Shown piece by piece: positions 34,044 to 44,879 of a DNA stretch of 64,000 bases. The notes below the pieces were generated by a model. It ran no database searches and was not told where the DNA came from. It was given only the letters and a program-made list of their open reading frames with translations. The stretch is from assembly GCA_029237695.1 (NCBI GenBank), contig CM055268.1, positions 52,041,131 through 52,105,130 on the forward strand, written 5' to 3'. The translations under genes and the position numbers were made by a program. The DNA comes from Conchocele bisecta (taxonomy: Eukaryota; Mollusca; Bivalvia; Lucinida; Thyasiridae). How positions within the stretch are numbered: position 1 is the stretch's first letter; every line of letters starts with the position of its first letter.

Positions 34044-35651
34044 CAGTCGAACTTGTCTTAAGCAAGCGGCCATGGGAAAGTCCAAAATTGCTTGCTTAAC
34101 ACAGGTGGGTGCTTAATGGAGGTTCATCTTGGACCGACTTATAACTTGTTCCATATAGATATATATGTACAATTAATGTACAGTCAAACTTGTCTTAAGT
34201 TCATATGTACATCATGATATCCAGTGTTTACTTTAATTTCGAATACTCATTGATCTTAGTGGCACTTATGTCAATTAGAAATGCCAAACACAAAATGCGT
34301 CTTTGTGTAAAAAAAAGAAGAAAAAAAAGAAAAGAAAAAAGAAGAAAAATGGGATTTCTGAAGCCCCCCTTGAATCCGCTACTGGATAATGTAAATACAA
34401 TATGCACAATAGAATGGATTATCAAACGGAACGTTTAATAATTTTATGGGTCAATCGCGTGTTTGTTGTTACAAGATGTACCAGTTCGTCCGAAAACCAC
34501 CAGTTTGTCTGGCGTATGTAGTTAGGCCACGGTCAGCATAGCTCGGCTCATAACAGCAGTCCCCATGCCACGCTCGCTATAGCTTGCACATTATGATGCA
34601 TGCAAATTAATCCGTTTAAATTCACTTAAAATATCATTTATGAACTTGCATTGGATGTGTATAAATTCTGTATATTTAGTGAATACCAAACTGAATTATC
34701 ATAAAAATCGGGTTACGTTAACATCGATTGGAAAAAGTTGCAAAAGGACGAAACTACGTAGGTACGAAATAGCCGAAATTGTCCGTGATATTTACAGACT
34801 TTTTCATGTTTTCTGACAATACAGTTAGCCATATTTGGTTGAAATAAACGCTTGTTTTCATGTGTTTGTTTGTCTGGTTGAGAGTATTTGGAGGGAGTTA
34901 ACTATACCGGCCTTTACTTATCAGCGATTGGCTGTACTGTATAAATAACTTGGCCACGAGAATAACACGTGTTTTGAACAACTATAGTAGCCAGAAGCAA
35001 TGTTTGGCCACAGGTGGAAGACTCAGACCTATGACACCGAAAAAATGCCTATTAATAAAAATCCCATTACCCCACCCACTTGGTCTCGTGCATTATCATC
35101 TTCTATAAAGAGAAGATGGTAATGTATGAGACCAAGTGGGTGGGGTAATGGGATTTTTTTTAATAGGCATTTTTGTTGGTGTCATATGTCCCGAGTCTTC
35201 CACCTGTGTGTTTGGCTAGGGGAATTATTGAAACTATCGACCCGTGACTTTTATTGTCACAGCGGGTAGGCATGATTTTAGTGAATCGCGTAATGATGTG
35301 ATGAAAATTTGGTCAAACAATCGGGTGTCATAAAACAAATTGAAATGGTATTGTAAACAGTTTGGTAGGCCTGCAATTAGCGAGATTTAGGTCACTGGGT
35401 GGGAAATGGGGATTACCTGAACGAATTTGGTTCCAGCTTTTTTTTTAGAATTTCCGACATTTTCCGAGAATGTTCGCTAAAACGAGGATTTCGAGTCAAA
35501 ATGGACGATTTTGCATGGCCGTTGGCCACGTTAGACGGGTTCACGCTTAATACAGGTGCATTTTAGAGTAATTTTCATTGGGGGGAAATAAAATGGCCGC
35601 TTAACGGAGGGAGACGCTTAATACAGGTGGCCGTTAGTACAGGTGCGACTG
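34044..35651. mobile_element. V1, pogo/Tigger-like MITE with TA target
   Basis: The ends CAGTCGAACTTGTCTTAAGC and ...cttaatacaggtggccgtta gtacaggtgcgactg are inverted repeats flanked by TA. The related H1 copy has the uninterrupted sequence (tgtactatatttatcgac near 21147), which supports a simple insertion. It carries a second partial end at about 34178 and the M1 fold-back. There is no transposase. Confidence 0.75.
35009..35208. mobile_element. M1 fold-back element with perfect 8-bp TSD
   Basis: The arms of about 90 nt start CACAGGTGGAAGACTC and include atgcctattaa, aatcccattaccccacccac and ttggtctc. They pair with the right half, which ends gagtcttccacctgtg. The 8-bp direct repeat tgtttggc is present at 35001-35008 and 35209-35216. 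Almost the whole element is one hairpin. The TSD length suggests hAT mobilisation. Confidence 0.9.
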
Positions 35652-36010
35652 TATATCGATTTTTGTAATGGAAAAGTCGTGTTTGAAACATTTAATACAC
35701 ACAGGCTCTTCGATACGATGTCAGAAATCGGCTATGACATCAATTGAACACACAAAATTAAATAGTTAATCAAGTTTTAAAATGGTAATGTTTTACCATA
35801 ATTCTGTTGTACCAGCATACACAAACAATTATTAAATGTTAGGGAAGCAAGATAATTGTATTTTTGTCAAGTAAATAACGATAATATCAACTAGCCACAA
35901 CTATAAAGAGGTAAATGGAACAGCCGTTCATGTAGCAGAGAATAAAAAAATTCTACTGGTCCGCCGGGCCTGCCAGCTTCTGAATTTTACTGGCCTCCGG
36001 CATCGGAGAC

Positions 36011-36343
36011 TGTAGTCTGCTCTTTTGGTGTACATCTGGCATATGCGTTAAATCGTTTACCAATCAAAAACACGTGTAATGTTCCTTGGAACAACTTCCT
36101 GAGTATCCTTGACGTTGGAATTGATAACCCTTACTACGCGGGACACAAAAATTGTCGTTTACTGTTTACATATTGAAAAGAAAACATTTCCAGCCAATGA
36201 CAAAATTTAATTCAGCATAGTAAGGATTGAACTAAACAATGGCATGTCAAATTGACAAAATCTGCCAATTCCGATGATGCCTGAAAGTACAATAGACGAT
36301 GTATTTGTAAGACTAGCCTATACGCGAAATGTGCCATTTTCAG
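36011..36343. other. Intron end before the helicase core
   Basis: Unique-looking AT-rich sequence without recognisable repeats, ending in the acceptor gccattttcag. The open frame continues upstream of the acceptor to 36274, but that part has no vasa character. Confidence 0.6.
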
Positions 36344-36645
36344 ACAAAGACCGGCCACCCCCATATGTGCCCCCGACACCATCCGAAGACGAAGAGGAGA
36401 TATTTAAAAGTATCACAAAGGGAATCAACTTTGACAATTTTGACAAAATTCCCGTGGAAGTGACGGGCCAAGATGCGCCAACACCGATTGCAAACTTTGA
36501 CGATGGCGGTCTTTACGAGGCGTTCCTTAATAACGTGAGGAAAGCTAAATACGAGAAGCCGACCCCCGTACAGAAATACGCCATACCGATCATTAACGGC
36601 GGTCGTGACTTGATGGCCTGTGCTCAAACAGGCTCTGGTAAAACT
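36344..36645 (+). CDS. DDX4: vasa/DDX4 exon F, Q motif and motif I
   Basis: This 302-nt exon runs from a ccattttcag acceptor (phase 1) to a gtaagt donor (phase 0). It begins with the Vasa-typical linker DRPPPYVPPTPSEDEEEIF and GINFDNFDKIPVEVTG. It continues through the helicase entry: the isolated Phe (NFDD), the Q motif KPTPVQKYAIPII and motif I AQTGSGKT (Walker A). These bind the ATP adenine and phosphates. IPVEVTG with the EDEEEIF linker separates Vasa from the PL10/DDX3 branch. Joining the last G of exon E restores the Asp before Lys-Asp-Arg. Expected role: ATP-dependent RNA helicase of germline granules. Confidence 0.97.
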
Positions 36646-37177
36646 GTAAGTACAGTAGTCCCTGTCGTTTTAGTTTAAAAAAAAACATATTTATGCTTTT
36701 TGTTACATTGGATTGATTTCTTAATAATAACACATGTTTTGACAGCACATGAGAACAGTCTCGGACAACACCATTTATATTTTGTATGAATAATAGCATT
36801 ATTGTCGAGTCCGCTTGCGGAAAGCTATACATAGTGATCACTCGCACTGACATCCGGGTGTCCGTGCGTATTTTTAATTGTTGACAGTATTATCACCGAA
36901 AACCGGCGATGTGATATGGAATGAAATGTCAAAGTTAGCCCATAGTCATTGGGGAAACTGTTAGACCAGGCAAACGTTCAACACATTCAGAAATAAACAA
37001 TTTAATTTGTGTTTCTCGAGTCGGAGAGCAAATATGATCGATTACACACCGTGAAAATCTTGTTGGAACGTAAATGTCATTTGTCACGTACACCATTTCA
37101 GTTTACCGCCGTTACATCAGCTCTTATTCTAAATATGTATGGTCGCTCGTTAGGAGCATTTATTTCCTTCTTTTATA

Positions 37178-37372
37178 AGGGATGGGCTGTGGCCTAGGGG
37201 TAGAACATCCAATCTGGAGGTTGTGGGTTCAAACATCGCCTTATGCATCAAAAATATACTTTCATAGTATTTCCATCCCACTGGTCTGTCGGATGAGACT
37301 ATCTGTGTTCCCGTCTCTATATGACCTTAGCTGTTACTGGGACGTTAAACCCATTCACTTTCACTTATTTCC
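37178..37372 (+). repeat. tRNA-derived SINE, copy 1
   Basis: The head carries a pol III A-box-like tggcctaggggtag (37190-37203) and a B box ggttcaaac (37226-37234) at tRNA-like spacing. A body follows with tccatcccactggtctgtcg. The tail is atgaccttagctgttactgg gacgttaaacccattcac. The tRNA-like head is part of the SINE, not an active tRNA gene. A second copy is at 50721-50925. Confidence 0.8.
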
Positions 37373-38212
37373 TTCGTTTATACGCGTAGAAACAATAATT
37401 AAGAACCTTAAAGTTATTTTCCACGCCGTGAAGGAACGTCAATTTATTGCTGTAAATATTTGTTTCTTGGCATGTCGACGCGATGAGACGAAAATGTTAA
37501 TTTACATAAAATAAATCAATAACCATCGATTGCAAAACGTGATTATAATACCGTATTATACACATTTTTTACACGGACTTCAGGTGTTTTTCGTCTTGGA
37601 GCCGTAGACAAGAAACTGAATTCGTTTCTACACTGCGTCTGCGAAGAAACGAAAATTAGCATCCTTTAGATGAACACACATCGGCAGGAGAAAAAAACAT
37701 GACATTTACTACAATTACATTACGTTTCGAAGCCTTAAAGGAATGCTAATTATGGTTCTTTCGTGACATAGAAATTAATTTTAAAGTTGTGAACTGGAAA
37801 AAACGAATCATTAGAGATGTAAAATTTACGTTCGTTCGCGGCGAGTAAACAGAATGAAATGTCCCCTAACGAGCCACCATAAGAATGCGAACACATAGCC
37901 GATATATACGTGCTACTGTGAACAGACCTGTGATTAGGCTTACTTTCAGTTTCTACAATACATCAACTTGCATTGGGAGGCGAAACATGCATGCTACATG
38001 ATGGGAGAATACTTGTTATAAATTTTAGTCGGGGCGTGTCACATTGTTATCTGATAAAGTTATGATCAGTGTGGCATGGTCACACAGTTTCATTATCTAA
38101 GCAACTAGTCTACTCTATGTAAACACATCTACATGTAGACATGTTTATTCGGTTGAACTAAATATAACGTGTAACGTGATGGAATGTACGGTCAACTCCA
38201 TTCAATCACAGG

Positions 38213-38365
38213 ATGTACAAAGTAGTAGCACAGTGATTCGTAGCATATTGCTGAGTCATTTTGTTGATATACAAAGTAGTAACAAGGTGATTCGTTGCAT
38301 TTTGCTGAGTCATTTTGCCGAGTCATTTTGTCGATGTACAAAGTAGTAACACAGTGATTCGCCCC
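38213..38365. repeat. Tandem repeat, about 62-74-bp units
   Basis: acaaagtagtarca(c)a(a/g)gtgattcg recurs at about 38217, 38271 and 38338. Between copies are the segments gctgagtcattttg and gccgagtcattttgtcgat. Confidence 0.7.
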
Positions 38366-38679
38366 AATTCGCCCCAATTCGTCGCGGCAAGTCCACTTTT
38401 TGTACATGGCTGCTTTGATGATAGTGCGCTTGCGCAAACGGAAAGAGGCTGACGGAGGATTCGCTACCCTGCAGTTTCACGCCTAGAGGTTTCGCACATT
38501 TCCCTAAGGAGGTTTCGATACCCACGAATGTGTAGGAGGTGCGAAATGTACAGATAATGAACACGCAAGTAGCGAAACCACCATAATTCCAAAAAAAAGA
38601 TACCTTCAAATCGGCCCATGTCAACTCGGGACTCGGGGACAATTTAAATCAAATACGACGAAAACTAATTATTTTTTTT

Positions 38680-38729
38680 AGCTCACCTGAGCGAAGCTCA
38701 TGTGAGCTATTGTTACCGCAATGTGTCCG

Positions 38730-38804
<75 letters not shown>

Positions 38805-40780
38805 GAACATTTTCAAACGTCTTCTCCTCGGTAACCATTGGGCCTATAGTCACCAAACTTCATGGTCATGGTCCTTAGGTAGGGGGATTACAAAATTGTT
38901 AAAATTACATCATTACGTAATCCAAGATGGCCGCCGTCTAAAAATAGCAGAAATTCTTAAAAAATCTTCTTCTCAAGAACCGCCGACCGATTTCGACAAA
39001 ACTTGGTAGGACTGATCAATGTACAATGCTCTTTCAAAGTTGTTAAAATGGTGTCCCTGGGGTCAAAAATGGGCGTGGCCCGTGGGGTCAAATTGGGGTC
39101 AAATTTTATTTTTGACCGAATATGGTCTTATCATATATCAAATTGAAGGTATCAACGAGGCGATCACTCTGGTGCATTTTTTGTCGAAATCGGATGGTTA
39201 GGTCATCCAAGATGGCCGCCGAAAGGTCAAAAAGTCGTTCTTTTATTAGAGATTTCAAAATTCTTCTGCACATGAACCGCTTGGCCCATGGTAGCCAAAC
39301 TTAACAGTTATGGTCCATGGGTGAAGCCTTTTCAGATTTGTTAAAATGGAGGTCATCGCTAATCCAATATGGCCGCCGTCTAAAAATAGCATAAATTCTT
39401 AAAAAATCTTCTCATGAACCGCTAGCCGGATTTCGACGAAACTTGGTAGGAATGATCGATGTACAATGCTCTTTCAAAGTTGTGAAAATGGTGACCCCGG
39501 GGTCAAAAATGGGCGTGGCCCTTGGGGTCAAATTGGGATCAAATTTTATTTTTGACCGAATATGGTCTTCATATATCAAATTGAAGGTATCAACGAGGCG
39601 ATCACTCTTGTGCATTTTTTGTCGAAATCGGATGGTTAGGTCATCCAAAATGGCTACCAAAAGGTCAAAAGGTCGTTATTTTATTAGAGATTTCAAAATT
39701 CTTCTTCACATGAACCGCTTGGCCCATGGTAGCCAAACGTAAGAGTTATGGTCCATGGGTGAAGCCTTTTCAGATTTGTTAAAATGGAGGTCATCGCTAA
39801 TCCAAGATGGCAGCCGTCTAAAAATAGCATAAATTCTTAAAAAATCTTCTTCTCAAGAACCACTAGCTGGATTTCAACGAAACTTGGTAGGAATGATCGA
39901 TGTACAATGCTCTTTCAAAGTTGTTAAAATGGTTACCCCGGGGTCAAAAATGGGCGTGGCCCGTGGGGTCAAATTTTATTTTTGACCGAATATGGTTATG
40001 TTATATATCAAATTGAATGTATCAATGAGGCGATCACTCTGGTGCATTTTTTGTCGAAATCGGATGGTTATGTCATCCAAGATGGCTGCCGAAAGGTCAA
40101 AAGGTCGTTCTTTTGTTAGAGATTTCAAAATTCTTCTTCACATGAACTGCTTGGCCCATGGTAGCCAAACTTAAAAGTTATGGTCCATGGGTGAAGCCTT
40201 TTCAGATTTGTTAAAATGGAGGTCGTCGCTAATCCAAGATGGCCGCCATCTAAAAATAGCACAAATTCTTAAATCTTCTCATGAACCACCGGCCGGATTT
40301 CGATGAAACTTGGTAGGAATGATTGATATACAATGCTCTTTCAAATTTGTGAAAATGGTGACCCCAGGGTCAAAAATGGGCGTGGCCCGGGGGTGGGGGT
40401 TCAAATTTTATTTTTGACCGAATATGCTAATGTCATATATCAAATTGAAGGTATCGATGAGGCGATTGCTCTGGTGCAATATTTGTCGGGATCGGATGAT
40501 TATGTCATCCATGATGGCCGCCAAAAGGTCATTTATTCGAGATTTTGAACGTCTTTTTCTCAGAAACCACATGGCCGATGATGGCCAAACTTCATAGTAA
40601 GTTAAGATCCTTGGGTGAAGCATTTTCAGATTTGGTAAACTGAGAGTCATTGCTTAATCCAAGATGACCGCCATCTAAAAATAGCACAATTTTTTTAAAA
40701 CACATGAACTCAATGTCACATTCTCTTCTGGTGTTCATGGAGTCAGGTGAGCGAATTAGGGCCATCATGGCCCTCTTGTT
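38680..40780 (+). mobile_element. Helitron-like family a, complete copy
   Basis: The 5' cap is agctcacctgagcgaagctc atgtgagcta. Then comes an expanded (TCG)n array (about 38731-38804) where other copies have gtccgtccgtcc. About five monomers of about 330-420 bp follow (gccgccgtctaaaaatagc, gtcaaaaatgggcgtggcc, ggcccatggtagccaaact). The 3' cap ends ggtgagcgaattagggccat catggccctcttgtt. It has subterminal inverted repeats and no ORFs. Confidence 0.75.
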
Positions 40781-40840
40781 TAATTTATTCTGACCCCATA
40801 TTTATTTTATTTATTTCACCTACTAAATAGCCACCTTAAT

Positions 40841-41766
40841 TATACCCCCCGCAACGAGTTGTGGGGGGGTATACTGGAGTCCGGTTGTCCGTCCGTCCGT
40901 CCGCACGTCCATCCGCACGTCCGTCCGTCCGTCCGTCCGTCCGTCCGGATAAACTTAACATCAGAGAAATATTGTTATAACTTCTATTTCCTTCATCTAA
41001 AATGCTTGATATTTCACACATGCATTCCTGTAAGGCTCTACTACCATGCTGTGCCAAATCCACGACCGTCCAACCCCCGCAGATCCCACGGTCAAGGTCA
41101 ATTACTTAGTCCGTAAACTTAACATCAGAGAAATATTGCTATAACTTCTATTTCCTTCATCTAAAATGCTTAATATTTCACACATGCATTCCTGTAAGGC
41201 TCTACTACCATGCTGTGCCAAATCCACGACCGTCCAGCCCCCGCAGATCCCAAGGTCAAGGTCAAATACTTAGTCTCTTTACAAAACTTAACATCAGAGA
41301 AATATTGTTATAACTTCCATTTCCTTCATCTAAAATGCTTAATATTTCACACATGCATTCCTGTAAGGCTCTACTACCATGCTGTGCAAAATCAATGACC
41401 GTCCAACCCCCGCTGATCCCAATGTCAAGGTCAAATACTCTTTACAAAACTTAACATCAGAGAAATAAGTTATAACTTCTATTTCCTTCATTGAAAATTC
41501 TTATTATTTCACTTGTGCATTCCTCTAAGGTTGTACTATCATGCTGTCACAAATCTACGAGTGTCCAACCCCGCTGATCCCAAGGTCAAGGTCACATACT
41601 TAGTCTCTTTACAAAACTTAACATCAGAGAAATATGTTATAACTTCTATTTCTTTCATTGAAAATACTTAATATGTCATATGCTGTGACAAATCCCTGCT
41701 GATCTCGAGGTCAACGTTACATACATACCGTATAACCTCGGCTTAACGCCCCCCCCCCTCCTAATA

Positions 41767-41814
<48 letters not shown>

Positions 41815-42430
41815 ATAAAATAAAAAGTGACCACCAATTTCAAACACAAATAATCCTTATTTGTGTTTGAAATTGACGGTCCTTGGTAATTTTTTCTTCT
41901 TTTTTTTTTTTTATTCTTCACTGGCTAATACCTGCCCCCCCCCCCCCACACCCCCCCACCCCCAAAAAAAAAATAAAAATAAGAAAAAAAAACTAATAAT
42001 TTTACCAATGACCGCCAATTTCAAACACAAATAATCCTTAAATCCTTATTTGTGTTTGAAATTGGCGGCCCTTGGTAATTTTTTTTTTTTTACTGGCTAA
42101 TAGAACGCGCCCGCCCCCCCACCCCCCCCCCCTTTTGTAAAATGTAACGCCTCCGGGGGCGTTAATTCGAGGTTATACGGTAGTCTCTTCACAAAACTTA
42201 ACATCAGAGAAATCGGTTATAACTTCTATTTCCTTGCTCGGATCTGCTTCACATTTCACACACTCATTGCTCCAATGGACCTCTACCACCCTGTGACAAA
42301 TTCACGTTCATGCCGCTCGCGCTAATCCCAGAGTCAAGGTCACAAGCCCACACACTTGGAAATTTGTACATATGGGTACCTGGGCCCACGCAGGAGGTAT
42401 TCCGTAAGCCTCGCTTACTGACCAATCTAG
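40841..42430 (+). mobile_element. Helitron-like family b, copy 2
   Basis: 5' cap tatacccccc gcaacgagtt gtgggggggta, then a gtccgtccgtcc tract. Monomers of about 155 bp are nearly identical to copy 1. A TA-flanked MITE sits at 41728-42180. The 3' end is gtaagcctcgcttac tgaccaatCTAG at 42427-42430. Copy 1 has an additional 125-bp 5' duplication and lacks the right part of the MITE. Confidence 0.7.
41728..42180. mobile_element. MITE with TA duplication nested in family b copy 2
   Basis: The ends CCGTATAACCTCGGCTTAAC and ggcgttaattcgaggttatacgg are inverted repeats flanked by TA (41726-41727, 42181-42182). The interior is C and T homopolymers and the palindrome tttcaaacacaaataa/ttatttgtgtttgaaa. 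In an uninterrupted b monomer the target reads cacatacttagtctc. Confidence 0.75.
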
Positions 42431-42690
42431 TTTCATAATGTTCTTGGATTTCTGATTAGTCTAGCTCCTGATACCTTAACACATGTTGTATCCTGATAAA
42501 TGTCTGTTGCTTTTTGGAAACATTTCGGGTGTTTCGTTGATGAAATGGCGACCAGTACAGATCCTGATCAGACTGCGGATGCACAGGCTGATCTGGATCT
42601 ACACTGGTCGCAAAACCCATAGCCCCATTTCTCCAGTCACAGCTACAGCACTGTTGCGCAGCCAGTAAACGCTATCACTTGTTGTTGCAG

Positions 42691-42975
42691 GCTGCATTCA
42701 TACTGCCGGTGTTGACGGGGATGATGAATGCGGGTCTGAGCGGGAGTTCCTTCTCCTCCACCCAGGAGCCCCAGGCTCTCGTTGTGGCCCCAACTCGTGA
42801 ACTCGCCATGCAGATATACATGGACGCGCGTAAGTTCGCGCACGGCACGATGCTGCGACCAGTGGTCGTGTACGGGGGCACATCCAGCGGCTACCAGCTC
42901 CGACAGGTGGAGCAGGGGACCCACATCCTGGTGGGCACACCCGGCCGGCTGATCGATTTCATCGGCAAGGGAAAG
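42691..42975 (+). CDS. DDX4: vasa/DDX4 exon G, motifs Ia, GG and Ib
   Basis: This 285-nt exon has a ttgttgcag acceptor (phase 0) and ends in phase 0. It encodes AAFILPVLTGMMNAGLSG after motif I, then VVAPTRELAMQIY (motif Ia, PTRELA), VVVYGGTSS (GG) and LVGTPGRLIDFIGKGK (motif Ib, TPGRL). These residues grip the RNA backbone in helicase lobe 1. The donor chosen is gttcgt at 42976. It is weak, but it is the only one that joins in frame to the next exon, giving GKGK-ISLEKIKY. A stronger-looking gtaaga 5 nt further would shift the frame. Codon use is clearly GC-richer than the introns. Confidence 0.96.
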
Positions 42976-43099
42976 GTTCGTAAGAGCGAGGAAATAGGCT
43001 ACCCAAGTTGGACAGTGTGACGATAGAACCCGAGTGTAATTATAACCACCACAGTGGGTGGGGTATATGACTCATTTTGACAAAGTTGGCTATGGTATT

Positions 43100-43490
43100 C
43101 AGAGCTCCAGATAAGCTGCGTATTTGCGTAAATACCCAATTAAAATTGCCAAAAACCCAATTGAAATCAGAAGTAGCGAGTATAAAAAAGCAATAACAAT
43201 TTTGTGGTACCTTTATCATGCTACGGAAAACAATAAACAGACCATAAATATAGCATATTTTTCTTATTTTCCATGAAAATACATCTTGGTATTTCATTAG
43301 AATCGTCTCCAAGGAGACAACTAATGAAATGCCAATACATGTTTTCATTTTGAAGCAAACTATTCAATAATTGCTGTCTGTTGATGTGTAAATAGTAGTT
43401 TTATTTTATTTTACCCATTTGAAATACCCAATTGCTTCAGATATGATGGGAGTGAAAATACTCAATTACTAATTCCTTATCTGGAGCCCT
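43100..43490. mobile_element. Y-family MITE, copy 2, 6-bp TSD
   Basis: Left end CAGAGCTCCAGATAAG, right end CTTATCTGGAGCCCT. It is flanked by ggtatt on both sides (43094-43099, 43491-43496). The interior is the same as Y1, with an additional small hairpin (atttcattag ... ctaatgaaat at about 43291-43330). Confidence 0.75.
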
Positions 43491-44022
43491 GGTATTATTA
43501 CTGACATATCTACATTCTGTAGCTAATATAATGGTAATTCAGGCATATAATTTCACATTATCAAAACAAACATGCCTGATAGCTTGTACGGTCATAGGAA
43601 GAAAATGTATGTAACCAGTACCCATGATGGTCTTGTAGAATAACACTTCGATATTAAATTGAATTCCTGAATAAACATCTTCCATTGACTCTCCAGGAGC
43701 CTATTTCACCAACATTGCAAAGTATACTTTTGTAGCAAAGTATACTTTGAGGGAGTAATCATTTATTTTTCCTGAAATACATTATTTCATATAGAACTAA
43801 CAAATGCATATATTTCATGATTAAAAGTATGCAGAATTATTATACTGAATTTATTACATTCACTTGTAATTTGAAATGGGTCCAAACCTTCAACCCCCTG
43901 AAATGGAGACCTATGCACAACATGCCCTCGTGATTTTCCATGTTCGGTAACCTATCAATATGATAGTCGATAGTAAACCCACTTAGAAATGGACAGCCAA
44001 TATACATGTATGATGATAATTG

Positions 44023-44705
44023 TATCCCCCGGACTCCGTCGTGGGATACTATGGATTTGACAGCGGGCCGCGTCCGCCACAGACACTTCTTGTCCGGAAC
44101 ATAACTCGAACACCCTTTGGAATATTTTCATGAAACTTCACACATGCATAGACCACGACCCGAAGGTGTGTCGCGCACAAGAATGACAACTCTTGCATAG
44201 CTAATTTTTTAGTTATCTCCCTTTTTTGTTTCTCGCACTGACTTCGTGTCCGGAGCATAACTCCACCACCCTTTGGAATATTTTCATGAAACTTCACACA
44301 TGCATAGACCACGACCCGAAGGTGTGTCGCGCACAAGAATGACAACTCTTGCATAGCTAATTTTTGAGTTATCTCCCTTTTTTGTTTCGCGCACTGATTG
44401 ACCATTACTCGACCACCCTGTGGAATATTTTTATGAAACTTAACACATTCAATTAGACCACGAACCGAAGGTGTGTCGTGCACAAGAATGACAACTCTTG
44501 CATAGCTAATTTTTTAGTTATCTGCCTTTTGTTTTCGCGCACTGATTTCCTGTCCGGAGCATAACTCGGCCACCCTTTGGAATTTGGAATATTTTCATTG
44601 ACACTTCACACATGCATAGACCACGACCCGGAGGTGTGTCGTGCACAAGAATGACAACTCTTGCATAGCTAATTTTTTAGTTATCTCCTTTTTTTGTTTT
44701 GCGCA
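44023..44705 (+). mobile_element. Helitron-like family f, 5' end and monomers
   Basis: 5' cap gtatcccccggactccgtcg tgggatac forms a hairpin. Four monomers of about 150 bp follow, of the same type as 16970-17768. The matching 3' end is separate, at 46740-47086. Open frames in it are repeat-derived. Confidence 0.65.
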
Positions 44706-44879
44706 CTCTACAAACTGGACAATAATGCATGAAGACCCGTTTTCTCGTCTGCTCTGTACACCTTTTCTCGTGTGCTCTGTACACCTTACCTGTAGAGAGA
44801 ACAATAGAGACTGGGAGAACCATGTGCTAGCATGGGCTTGCATGTGCAAATGTCCAGTGCTTGACCACTGCTGACCACA

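Larger units (their letters stand above)
33768..36010. mobile_element. W region, hAT-like ends, hosts V1 and M1
   Basis: It starts CAGGGCTTCTAAAATTTCAG. A matching inverse end (ctgaaaattttagaagccctg) occurs at about 48841-48861 in another intron. Interior sequences at 33900-34040 and 35655-35935 match the interior of H1 (about 21010-21430). The right boundary is uncertain (about 36010). Confidence 0.45.
16752..36343. other. 19.6-kb vasa intron made of nested transposons
   Basis: This intron separates the zinc-knuckle exons from the helicase core. Almost all of it can be assigned to repeats listed separately: f, a, X, Z with H inside, h interrupted by c and Y, X/a again, W with c, V and M inside. 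I saw no additional CCHC knuckle or Gly-rich exon, but a very small exon could escape reading by eye. Confidence 0.6.
36646..42690. other. vasa intron, about 6 kb
   Basis: The intron holds an E-family fragment and a d-family 5' end (36802-36880), a duplicated block with a SINE (about 36960-37550), about 600 bp of unassigned sequence (37560-38200), small tandem repeats, family a copy 3 and family b copy 2. Just before exon G, a repeat with tggcgaccagtacagatcct ... ctacactggtcgcaaaaccc (about 42545-42620) forms a short inverted pair common to this genome (relatives near 21570, 47260, 54400). Confidence 0.65.

Noticed and set aside
36274..36343. Start codon at 36274 for a short separate helicase protein
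   Set aside because: The upstream in-frame residues do not resemble any Vasa linker, and a good acceptor (ccattttcag) with the right phase lies at 36343.
37178..37260. A tRNA gene
   Set aside because: A and B boxes are present, but the rest does not fold into a complete cloverleaf by eye. The sequence recurs with a SINE tail, so it is a SINE head.
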